NCBI RefSeq assembly: GCF_900167525.1
Contig: NZ_FUZQ01000002.1
Location: forward strand, 676,550 to 740,549
Direction of reading: 5' to 3'
Origin: Krasilnikoviella flava
GTDB lineage: Bacteria > Actinomycetota > Actinomycetes > Actinomycetales > Cellulomonadaceae
DNA: 64,000 nucleotides
The position numbers were made by a program, and so were the translations under genes. Below the pieces are notes generated by a model. That model was not told the DNA's origin and made no database searches. It saw only the letters and a program-made list of their open reading frames with translations. The first letter of the stretch is position 1; each line of letters starts with the position of its first letter. Below are positions 37,235 to 44,473 of this stretch, piece after piece.

Positions 37235-38167
37235 TCAAGGGGTCGCGGTGACCGGCGGGGCCTGAGGGGCGTCGCCAGGCCGGTCCGTCGACCCGCGGAC
37301 CGCCTCGACGAAGCGGTCGACGGCCGGCCCGCCACGTCCGGACACCCAGGCGGGCACCCATTCCAGCGGCGGCGTGCCCCTGAGCGGGAGGTACACGACA
37401 TCGTCGCGGGCGTAGAAGCGGCGCATCTGTGCCCCCAGGACGAGGGCGCCCGAACCCGCGCCGATGAGTGCGAGCGCCTCCTGGACGGTGGAGAAGGACG
37501 GCCCGGCCATCACGGGTCTCCCGCCCGGTGTGCGGCGGGGCGTGCGGTCCGAGCGCCAGTGGACGGGCGTGGCGTCCGGCAGCTGCAGCGCGGGGATCTC
37601 GGCGAGGTCCTCGAGGGTGGCCGACACCCGGCGTGCCAGGGGGTGGTCGGCCGGGACCGCGAGCACCCGCGCGTCGGTGAGGACGACGGGTCCCGTGACC
37701 ACGTCGGGCTCGTCCAGGGGGAGGGGGAGCACGAGGACGTCGAGCTGGCCGTCGCGCAGGCGGGCGACGGCGTCGACGGCCTGCACCTCGCGCAGCTCGG
37801 CACGGTGGCCGGGGTTGCGTCGTGCGAACAGCTCGGCGGCGCGGGCCACTAGCTGTCCGGCACCCGCGCTGAGGAATCCGACCCTCAGCACCGTGACGGC
37901 GCCCCGCCCCTCGGCGACGGTGCGCGCCCATACCGCCTCGACCTGCTGGTAGGCGGGGCGCAGGTCGTCGGCGAGCCGGGCTCCGAGCGGCGTGACCGCC
38001 ACCGTGCGGCTGGTCCGCTCGAAAAGCGGCGCGCCGGCGAGGCGCTCCAGCTTCTTGATGGTCTGGCTGACCCGGCTCGTGGTCACCTGCAGCCGCTCGG
38101 CCGTACGGCCGAAGTGCAGCTCGTCCACCAGGGTCAGGAAGGCCTCGATCTCCAGGCGTTCGAGCAT
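37235..38167 (-). CDS. LysR-family transcriptional regulator
   Basis: 310 aa. The winged helix is at residues 1-60: ERLEIEAFLTLVDELHFGR, then LQVTTSRVSQTIKKLE. The effector domain contains ADHPLARR and a hydrophobic pocket region. ATG 38167 is the family start; an in-frame ATG 45 codons upstream would run through the operator. Divergent from the glyoxalase-fold/SDR/hydrolase operon, which it probably controls via the inverted repeat at 38198-38216. Confidence 0.93.
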   Translation of the reverse strand: MLERLEIEAFLTLVDELHFGRTAERLQVTTSRVSQTIKKLERLAGAPLFERTSRTVAVTPLGARLADDLRPAYQQVEAVWARTVAEGRGAVTVLRVGFLSAGAGQLVARAAELFARRNPGHRAELREVQAVDAVARLRDGQLDVLVLPLPLDEPDVVTGPVVLTDARVLAVPADHPLARRVSATLEDLAEIPALQLPDATPVHWRSDRTPRRTPGGRPVMAGPSFSTVQEALALIGAGSGALVLGAQMRRFYARDDVVYLPLRGTPPLEWVPAWVSGRGGPAVDRFVEAVRGSTDRPGDAPQAPPVTATP

Positions 38168-38197
38168 GCGGTCCTCTCGTCGTGGGCGTCGTCGGAT

Positions 38198-38216
38198 CGT
38201 TGAGCGAGGCTCAACG
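38198..38216. promoter_or_regulatory. LysR-type operator
   Basis: CGTTGAGC-GAG-GCTCAACG, perfect 8-bp arms with a 3-nt spacer, containing the T-N11-A pattern of LysR sites. It lies 31 nt upstream of the regulator and 89 nt upstream of the divergent gene. Confidence 0.75.
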
Positions 38217-38304
38217 AGCGTTTCGGGATCGTGCCTTGCCGAGAATCCTCCCTGCATCGAGGCTGAGTGACGTCGGGACTCGCCCAGCTTCACGAGAGGC
38301 ATTC

Positions 38305-38691
38305 ATGCAGATCAACGGCACCGCCCTGTCACTCAACGTCGACGACGAGGTCGCGTCGGCCGAGTTCGCCAAGCGGCACCTCGGCTTCGCCGAGACGATG
38401 TCCGCCGACGGGTTCGTCTCGCTGCGCCATCCTGACGCCGCGTTGGACGTCATCTTCCTGCGGACGGGGCTCGGCACGTTCAAGCCCGCGCAGATCGCCG
38501 GCTCCGCCGGGCAGGGGATGCTGCTCGCGTTCGTCGTCGAGGACGTCGACGCCGAGTTCGCCCGCCTCGCCGCTGCCGGCGCCGCGGTGATCACCGCGCC
38601 GGAGACCGAGCCCTGGGGCGAGCGCTACTGCCAGTTCGCCGATCCGAACGGGATCGTCTGGCAGCTCGTCTCCTGGCTCGAGCAGCCCTGA
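38305..38691 (+). CDS. VOC-fold (glyoxalase/bleomycin-resistance-like) protein
   Basis: 128 aa, two beta-alpha-beta-beta-beta modules: QINGTALSLNVDDEVASAEF opens module 1 and GMLLAFVVEDVDAEFARL opens module 2. The end WGERYCQFADPNGIVWQLV is the usual C-terminal strand with a Glu/Asp ligand position. Could be a dioxygenase, lyase or drug-binding protein; the sequence does not decide. First gene of the LysR-divergent operon. Confidence 0.88.
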   Translation: MQINGTALSLNVDDEVASAEFAKRHLGFAETMSADGFVSLRHPDAALDVIFLRTGLGTFKPAQIAGSAGQGMLLAFVVEDVDAEFARLAAAGAAVITAPETEPWGERYCQFADPNGIVWQLVSWLEQP

Positions 38692-38749
38692 CAAGACCCA
38701 CGTCCCCTTCCCGCCCGCCGACCGTCAGGTCCCCCCGCCGAGGAGCGCT

Positions 38750-39601
38750 GTGCCGCCTTCATTCCCCACCCCCCGCACCTGGTTCATCACGGGCGCCAGC
38801 CGAGGCCTCGGTCACGCGCTCGCAGCCGCCGCTCTCGAGCGCGGCGACCGGGTCGTCGCCGCAGCCAGGACCGCGACCGTCGACTCCTTCGACTCCGCGC
38901 ACCGGGACCGAGTCCTCGCGCTGCGCCTGGACGTGACGGACCGGGAGGCCGTCCGCGCCGCGGTCGACACCGCCGTCGAGCACCTCGGGCGCCTCGACGT
39001 CGTGGTGAACAACGCCGGGACGTTGTCCATGGGCATGGTCGAGGAGTTCACCGAGGCCCAGGCCAGGGCGCAGCTCGAGGTGAACTTCTTCGGTGCCCTC
39101 TGGGTCGACCAGGCCGTGCTGCCGCACCTGCGTCGGCAGGGCTCGGGTCACATCCTGCAGGTCTCGAGCATCGCGGCCCTCGGCGGGTTCGCGAGCACCG
39201 GGCTGTACAGCGCGAGCAAGTTCGCGCTGGAGGGGATGAGCGAGGCCTTGGCGGCGGAGGCGGCGGCCTTCGGCGTCGCCGTGACGATCGTGCAACCCGG
39301 CGGATACTGGACCGACCTCTACGCCGGCATGGAGTCGACGACCCCGCACGAGGCCTACGGCCCGCTCCGGGCGGAGCTGGAGCGCCAGTGGGCGGAGGGC
39401 TCCGTGGACAGCGACCCCCGCCTCGCCGCCGAGGCGATGCTCACCCTGGTCGACAGCGACGAGCCGCCGTCGCGCCTCCTGCTCGGCAGCATGGTCTACG
39501 ACCTGGCCCAGGACGTCTCGCGTCAACGGATCGCGACGTGGGCGTCCTGGGAGCAGGTCAGCCGGGCCGCCGAGCGTGCCTTCACCGAGGTGCGCTCATG
39601 A
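38750..39601 (+). CDS. short-chain dehydrogenase/reductase
   Basis: 283 aa, classical SDR. Cofactor motif TGASRGLG at residues 15-22, VVVNNAG for the adenine ring, catalytic Ser in QVSSIAAL, and YSASK with the Tyr/Lys pair. The length and ERG/AAAR region suggest NADP(H). GTG start with GAGGAG upstream. Its stop overlaps the next gene's ATG by 4 nt. Substrate unknown. Confidence 0.93.
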   Translation: MPPSFPTPRTWFITGASRGLGHALAAAALERGDRVVAAARTATVDSFDSAHRDRVLALRLDVTDREAVRAAVDTAVEHLGRLDVVVNNAGTLSMGMVEEFTEAQARAQLEVNFFGALWVDQAVLPHLRRQGSGHILQVSSIAALGGFASTGLYSASKFALEGMSEALAAEAAAFGVAVTIVQPGGYWTDLYAGMESTTPHEAYGPLRAELERQWAEGSVDSDPRLAAEAMLTLVDSDEPPSRLLLGSMVYDLAQDVSRQRIATWASWEQVSRAAERAFTEVRS

Positions 39602-40410
39602 CGTCGACGACGTCGCCCGCCACGTCGTGGACGGGGATGGTGCCGGTCGAGGACACGGCCCTGGCCGTCACGGACACCGGCGGCACCGGCGTCCCCGTGC
39701 TCTACCTGAACGGGCAGTTCGCCACTCAGGGGTACTGGCGGCGCGTCGTCGCCGAGCTGGGCCCTGCCTCCTTCCGGCACATCACCTTCGACGAGCGTGC
39801 GCGCGGCCGCAGGTCGGGGACCTCCACGGACTACTCGTTCGAAGCTGCGGTGCGGGACGTGGACGCCGTCCTCGCGGCGCGTGGCGTCGAGGGAGCGCTG
39901 CTGGTGGGCTGGTCCTACGGGGCGGTGGTCGCCGCGCACTGGGCCGCCCGCCGGCCTGGCCGCGCGCTGGGAGCCGTCCTGGTCGACGGCGCCTTCCCCG
40001 ACGACTGGCTGGACGACGCGATGGAGCAGCGAATCCGCACGCTGTTCCGCCGGATTGCTTGGCTCCGGCCCGTGCTACGCCCTCTGGGACTCGTCCCGCG
40101 GATGACCGCGGCGCAGCAGGCGGAGAGCAACATCGAGCTGGGCCGGCTCTCCCGGCGGAGCGAGCTGGGCCCCGTCCTCGAGGCCCTCACCGTCCCGACC
40201 CGATACGTGGTCGCCTCGGGGACCTCCTTCGGGAGCCGCGGGGACGAGCAGGAACGCATCCGCGCCGGCCTCGACGACGTGATCGCCGGCCACCCGCACG
40301 TGCGGGTCAGCGCGAAGGTGACCAGCAACCACGGCGCGATCCTGCGCAAGGACGCCCCGGCCGTCGCTCGGGCCGTCCGCGAGGTGAGCGGGGCTACGCC
40401 TCCGTCGTGA
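39598..40410 (+). CDS. alpha/beta hydrolase
   Basis: 270 aa. Nucleophile elbow GWSYG, preceded by the strand LLVGW, and late catalytic His in SNHGAIL. The oxyanion-hole region is LNGQFAT, where many relatives have HG, so activity is not certain. The ATG overlaps the SDR stop. The 3' end overlaps the converging SRAP gene by 17 nt. Third gene of the LysR-linked operon. Confidence 0.88.
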   Translation: MTSTTSPATSWTGMVPVEDTALAVTDTGGTGVPVLYLNGQFATQGYWRRVVAELGPASFRHITFDERARGRRSGTSTDYSFEAAVRDVDAVLAARGVEGALLVGWSYGAVVAAHWAARRPGRALGAVLVDGAFPDDWLDDAMEQRIRTLFRRIAWLRPVLRPLGLVPRMTAAQQAESNIELGRLSRRSELGPVLEALTVPTRYVVASGTSFGSRGDEQERIRAGLDDVIAGHPHVRVSAKVTSNHGAILRKDAPAVARAVREVSGATPPS

Positions 40411-41179
40411 CGACGTCCGGGTCCCGCGGGTCGGGGTCCACGTCGAGGAGCGACGGCCGGTTGTTCTGCACCGACCCGACGGCGTCGCCTACCGGGTGCG
40501 TGGCCATCCCGACCTGGGGGCCCGTGACGATGCCCATCGCCTGCTCGGCCCCGACCGCGGGGTCGAGCCAGGCGTCCCAGGACGTGCGGGGGAGGACGAC
40601 GGGCATGCGGTCGTGGATGCGCTCCAGGTCCTGCGACGCGGCCGTGGTGATCACCGTCGCGGAGACCAGCCAGCGTTCGGGGTCGTCGTCCGCCTTCGAG
40701 CGGTCGCGCCAGAACTCGTAGAGGCCCGCGAGCGCGGCGACGCCGCCGTCGTCCGGGTGGATCCAGTACGGCTGCTTCGGCACCTTCGCCCTGGCCGGCG
40801 CGCCCGGCGGCAGCTCGAGCTTGCGCCACTCGTAGTAGCCGTCGGCCGGGAGCAGGCAGCGGCGCACGCCGAGGGGCTTGGCGAACGCCGACTTCTCGAG
40901 CAGCGTCTCCGTGCGGGCGTTGATCATGCGCGCGCCGATCGACGGGTCCTTCGCCCAGGACGGGACGAGCCCCCAGCGCGCCAGCCGCAGCGAGCGTGTG
41001 ATCTCACCGGTCTGGCCGCCCTCGAGCCGCTGCGGGCGCTCGACGACGATGCGCACGGCGTCGGTGGGGGCGACGTTCCACGACGGGGACAGGAGGCGCG
41101 CGTCCTCCGCGATCTCGGCGACGGCGAGGTCGTCGGCGATGTCCTGGGCGTCGCGGAAGGACGCGTAGCGGCCGCACAT
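40394..41179 (-). CDS. SOS response-associated peptidase (YedK/HMCES, SRAP domain)
   Basis: 261 aa. Crosslinks to abasic sites in single-stranded DNA through Cys2, exposed after Met removal. The start must therefore be ATG 41179 (MCGRYAS), not the ATG six codons upstream. Other site residues are visible in NARTETL (Asn), LPADGYYEW (Glu) and IHDRMPVVL (His). The 3' end overlaps the converging hydrolase gene. No LexA box was identified. Confidence 0.93.
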   Translation of the reverse strand: MCGRYASFRDAQDIADDLAVAEIAEDARLLSPSWNVAPTDAVRIVVERPQRLEGGQTGEITRSLRLARWGLVPSWAKDPSIGARMINARTETLLEKSAFAKPLGVRRCLLPADGYYEWRKLELPPGAPARAKVPKQPYWIHPDDGGVAALAGLYEFWRDRSKADDDPERWLVSATVITTAASQDLERIHDRMPVVLPRTSWDAWLDPAVGAEQAMGIVTGPQVGMATHPVGDAVGSVQNNRPSLLDVDPDPRDPDVVTTEA

Positions 41180-41262
41180 GGGTCCATCGTGACGCATCCC
41201 ACCGACAGTCGTCCGAGCGGGCGGGGCGTTCGCCCTGGGCGCGGTCGTAACGATTCGATAGG

Positions 41263-42501
41263 ATGGCGGCCATGCCCGACGACTCTGCGAGACTTCCGCG
41301 CGCCCGCTCTCCGTACCGTTGGGTCATCATGCTCGGCGCCCTCGCGGCGCTGCCTGCGTTCACCGTCGACATGTACCTGCCGTCGCTCCCCGAGGTGGCG
41401 GCGGACCTCGACTCCTCCGCGTCGTTCGCGCAGCTCTCGGTCTCCGTGATGCTCATCGGCGGCGCGCTGGGCCAGCTCACCATCGGTCCGCTGTCGGACC
41501 GTTTCGGGCGGCGGGCGCCCCTCATGTGGGGGCTGGCGCTGCACGTCGTGACGTCGGTCCTGTGCGCCTTCGCGCCGAACATGACGATCCTCATCGGCCT
41601 GCGCCTCATGCAGGGGTTCTTCAACGCCGCCTGCGGCGTCGCCGCGATGGCGGTGGTGCGCGACCGGTTCGTCGGCGCCGAGGCCGCGCGCATCCTGTCC
41701 CGGCTCATGCTCGTCATCGGGGTCGCGCCCATGCTGGCGCCGACCTTCGGCTCCGCGGTCGCCGCGGCGGCCGGCTGGCGCTGGGTCTTCGGGTTCCTCG
41801 CGCTCGCGGGCGTCGCGATGGGGTTCGTCGTGTGGCGGTTCATGCCGGAGACGCTGCCGGCGGGGCGTCGCCAGACCGGCGGCACGCGCAGCGTGTTCGC
41901 CGGCTACCGCACGCTGGTCAAGGACAAGCAGTTCATGGCGCTCGCCGTCATCCCCGGCCTGGGGCAGGCCGTGCTGATGAGCTACGTCGTCGGGTCGCCG
42001 TTCATCTTCCAGGAGGGGTACGGCCTGAGCCACGGGCAGTTCTCCGTGCTGTTCGCCGTCAACGGCCTCGGGCTCGTGCTGTCCGCGCAGGTGAACGCCG
42101 CCCTGGTGCGGCGGGTCGCGCCCATCCGGCTGCTGCGCGCCGCGCTCGCGATCCAGGGCGTCGTCGCGGTCGGGCTCCTGGCCGTGGCCCTCACGGGTGC
42201 CGGCGGGCTGATCGGGCTGCTCGCGATGCTCTGGCTCGTGCTCGCGTTCCAGGGGCTCATCCCCGCCAACGCGTCGGCGATCGCCCTGTCCCGGCACGGC
42301 GAGCGCGCCGGTACGGCCGCCGCCGTCATCGGCGCCGTGCAGTCCGGGGTCGCGGGCCTCGTCTCGCCCCTGGTGGGCGTGCTCGGCGGCGACGCGGTCG
42401 CGATGTCCTGGGTCATTCTCGGCGCGCTGGCCTGCGCGCTGGCCGTGCTCGCCTTCGCCACCCCGGCCTACCGTCGCGACGGCTGGGTCAAGCTGGCCTG
42501 A
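41263..42501 (+). CDS. Bcr/CflA-family MFS multidrug transporter
   Basis: 412 aa, 12 membrane segments. FTVDMYLPSLPEVA in helix 1 is the Bcr/CflA hallmark, followed by the motif A loop GPLSDRFGRRAPL. Start could be ATG 41263 or ATG 41272 (MPDDSARL); the second is closer to a family start. Typical substrates are bicyclomycin, chloramphenicol or small peptides/cysteine; the actual one is unknown. Confidence 0.92.
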   Translation: MAAMPDDSARLPRARSPYRWVIMLGALAALPAFTVDMYLPSLPEVAADLDSSASFAQLSVSVMLIGGALGQLTIGPLSDRFGRRAPLMWGLALHVVTSVLCAFAPNMTILIGLRLMQGFFNAACGVAAMAVVRDRFVGAEAARILSRLMLVIGVAPMLAPTFGSAVAAAAGWRWVFGFLALAGVAMGFVVWRFMPETLPAGRRQTGGTRSVFAGYRTLVKDKQFMALAVIPGLGQAVLMSYVVGSPFIFQEGYGLSHGQFSVLFAVNGLGLVLSAQVNAALVRRVAPIRLLRAALAIQGVVAVGLLAVALTGAGGLIGLLAMLWLVLAFQGLIPANASAIALSRHGERAGTAAAVIGAVQSGVAGLVSPLVGVLGGDAVAMSWVILGALACALAVLAFATPAYRRDGWVKLA

Positions 42502-42526
42502 CGGCCGGCCGGGGCGGGCCCCGGGC

Positions 42527-43906
42527 TCAGGCGAAGCCGAAGACCGGGCCGAAGGCGACCACCACGAACGCCGCCCACACCGCGTACACGGGCAGGAAGC
42601 GGGTCTGCCAGCGGACCAGCGCGCCGAACGGCCGCCGCTCGCGCAGGAAGCCGAGCAGCAGCAGGCCCGACCGGGCCAGGTGCACCAGGAGCAGCAGGTT
42701 GAGGCCGAGGGCGGCCACCTTGTTGGGGCTGAAGCCGAACTCGGCGATCCGGGTGAGCATCGCCGTGAGCGCGACGGCGTCGACGGCGAGCGCCGCGGCC
42801 ACCAGCACCAGCTGCAGCCCGTCGAACCAACCGGGGCGGGCGAGGGAGTCGCGCGCCGAGACGGAGTAGAGCAGCAGGCACAGCACCAGCAGCAGGATCG
42901 CGTCCATGAGGATCAGCAGCTCGCGCTCGACGTCGGCGAGGCCACCGGCACCGAGCAGCACGACCAGCGTCACGAGCAGCATCACCGTGGTCAGCGGCGT
43001 GAAGACGCGGGTGAGCACCGGGGCGATGTTCTCCACGACGTCCTGCTTGGCCTCGACCAGCCACGCCCCCACGACGACGGCGCCGGGCACGGCGAACGGC
43101 ATGATCCAGCTCTCCATCGCCGGCTCGATGTCCACGCCGACGAGGCTCAGCGTCGCGGCCGTGAGGCCCAGCAGCACGCCGCCGCCGATCGCCAGCAGCG
43201 TGACGTACACGACGAGCTCGCCGGTGAAGCGCGCGAAGTCCATCCGCGGGTCCTGGGCCCGCCAGCGGCCGCCGACGTAGACCACGCCGACCAGCGCCCA
43301 CAGCACGACGGGGGCGTGCACGGCGGCGAGCACCACCGTCGAACCGTTCTCGACGTAGGGGTAGACGTTGAGCACGACGGCGAGCAGGGCGTACGGCACG
43401 AGCAGCGCGGCGACGACGCGCCAGGAGACCCGGCGCTTCCACACGAAGTAGCCGGCCAGGAACGGCGCCGTCATCAGGGGGACGTTGCGCAGCAGCACGG
43501 AGTCCGTGTCGAACGCGGCGAGCGCGACCTTCACGGCGATCCCGGCACCGACGGCGAGCGCGAGGACGACGGCGAGCTCGCGCCACGCGGGCGCCGACCC
43601 CTCCGAGGGCTCGTCCGGGACCAGCACGAGCTGCTTCCACAGCCGCTCCGAGTGCTCGCGCGCGAACTCGCGCGAGACGGCGTCGAGGTTGCCCATGCGC
43701 CGCACCGCGACGAGGAACGCCTCGTCATCGTCGAGCCCGGTGGCCGTGAGGTCGGCGACCCTGCCGCGCAGGTGGTCCTCCATCTCGTCGACGTCGGCGG
43801 GCGAGATGGCGCGGTGCCGCTGCACGTAGGAGCGCCACTGGTCGATCTGCGTCTCGAGCCGGCCGTGCCCGCCCGCGGGCTCGACCCGCTCCTCCTGCCC
43901 GGCCAT
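42527..43906 (-). CDS. PadR-linked membrane protein with HAAS-like N-terminal domain
   Basis: 459 aa. Residues 10-90 form a helical domain (LETQIDQWRSYVQ; VDEMEDHLRGRVADL) of the permease-prefix/HAAS type, which accompanies PadR regulators. About ten membrane segments follow. ATG 43906 overlaps the PadR stop by one base (TGATG), so translation is coupled. No catalytic motif seen; likely a sensor or envelope transport component controlled by the co-encoded PadR. Confidence 0.85.
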   Translation of the reverse strand: MAGQEERVEPAGGHGRLETQIDQWRSYVQRHRAISPADVDEMEDHLRGRVADLTATGLDDDEAFLVAVRRMGNLDAVSREFAREHSERLWKQLVLVPDEPSEGSAPAWRELAVVLALAVGAGIAVKVALAAFDTDSVLLRNVPLMTAPFLAGYFVWKRRVSWRVVAALLVPYALLAVVLNVYPYVENGSTVVLAAVHAPVVLWALVGVVYVGGRWRAQDPRMDFARFTGELVVYVTLLAIGGGVLLGLTAATLSLVGVDIEPAMESWIMPFAVPGAVVVGAWLVEAKQDVVENIAPVLTRVFTPLTTVMLLVTLVVLLGAGGLADVERELLILMDAILLLVLCLLLYSVSARDSLARPGWFDGLQLVLVAAALAVDAVALTAMLTRIAEFGFSPNKVAALGLNLLLLVHLARSGLLLLGFLRERRPFGALVRWQTRFLPVYAVWAAFVVVAFGPVFGFA

Positions 43907-44286
43907 CACGCCCACCCCTCGGCGACGGCCGGGCGGGCGGGGGCCTGCGCGGCCTGCTGGGCGGACCGCCAGACCTGCTGCAGGACGTCCGCGACGACGG
44001 ACCACTGCTCCTGGCGCTCGGCCAGCGCGTCGCGCCCGGCCGCGGTGAGGGCGTAGTGCTTGCGGCGGCGGCCGGCCTCGGAGGTGCCCCACGTGGCGAC
44101 GACCAGGCCGAGCCGCTCGAGCCGGTGCAGCAGCGGGTAGAGCATGCCGTCGGTCCACTGCATGCGACCCCCGGAGAGCTCGGTGACCCGCTTGAGGATG
44201 GCGTAGCCGTAGGACTCGCCCTCGGCGAGGATGCCGAGCACGAGCGGGGTGGCGGACGCCGCCACCAGGTCCTTGTCGAAGCGCAC
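43906..44286 (-). CDS. PadR-family transcriptional regulator
   Basis: 126 aa. Winged helix: PLVLGILAEGESYGYAILKRV then GRMQWTDGMLYPLLHRLERLGLV, followed by the GRRRKHYALTAAG wing and a C-terminal helix for dimerisation. It co-transcribes with the HAAS-like membrane protein. A perfect 14-bp inverted repeat lies 16 nt upstream of its start and is the likely operator for self-control. Confidence 0.93.
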   Translation of the reverse strand: MRFDKDLVAASATPLVLGILAEGESYGYAILKRVTELSGGRMQWTDGMLYPLLHRLERLGLVVATWGTSEAGRRRKHYALTAAGRDALAERQEQWSVVADVLQQVWRSAQQAAQAPARPAVAEGWA

Positions 44287-44301
44287 CTAGGGCTCCTATG
44301 T

Positions 44302-44338
44302 CTAGATCTGCTAGGGGTGCCGAACCTAGCAGATCTAG
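44302..44338. promoter_or_regulatory. PadR operator candidate, 14-bp perfect inverted repeat
   Basis: CTAGATCTGCTAGG at 44302-44315 and its exact complement at 44325-44338, with a 9-nt spacer. The low-GC, repeat-rich arms stand out in a high-GC background. Position just upstream of padR strongly suggests autoregulation. Confidence 0.8.
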
Positions 44339-44473
44339 GCATGACTCGGGAGGGGGTCGCCGGGTGGTTCGCGTGCCGGGCGCCGTCAGGCGCCACCGGA
44401 TCGTCGCCCGGCGGACGGCCAGGGTTCATCCGGGGTTCGTCGAGCCGTCGCGGAGCGCCGGTGGGATCGGCCC

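Noticed and set aside
36954..37265. Plus-strand frame of 103 codons after the cyclase
   Set aside because: Composition is that of an antisense shadow, and it overlaps the LysR 3' end.
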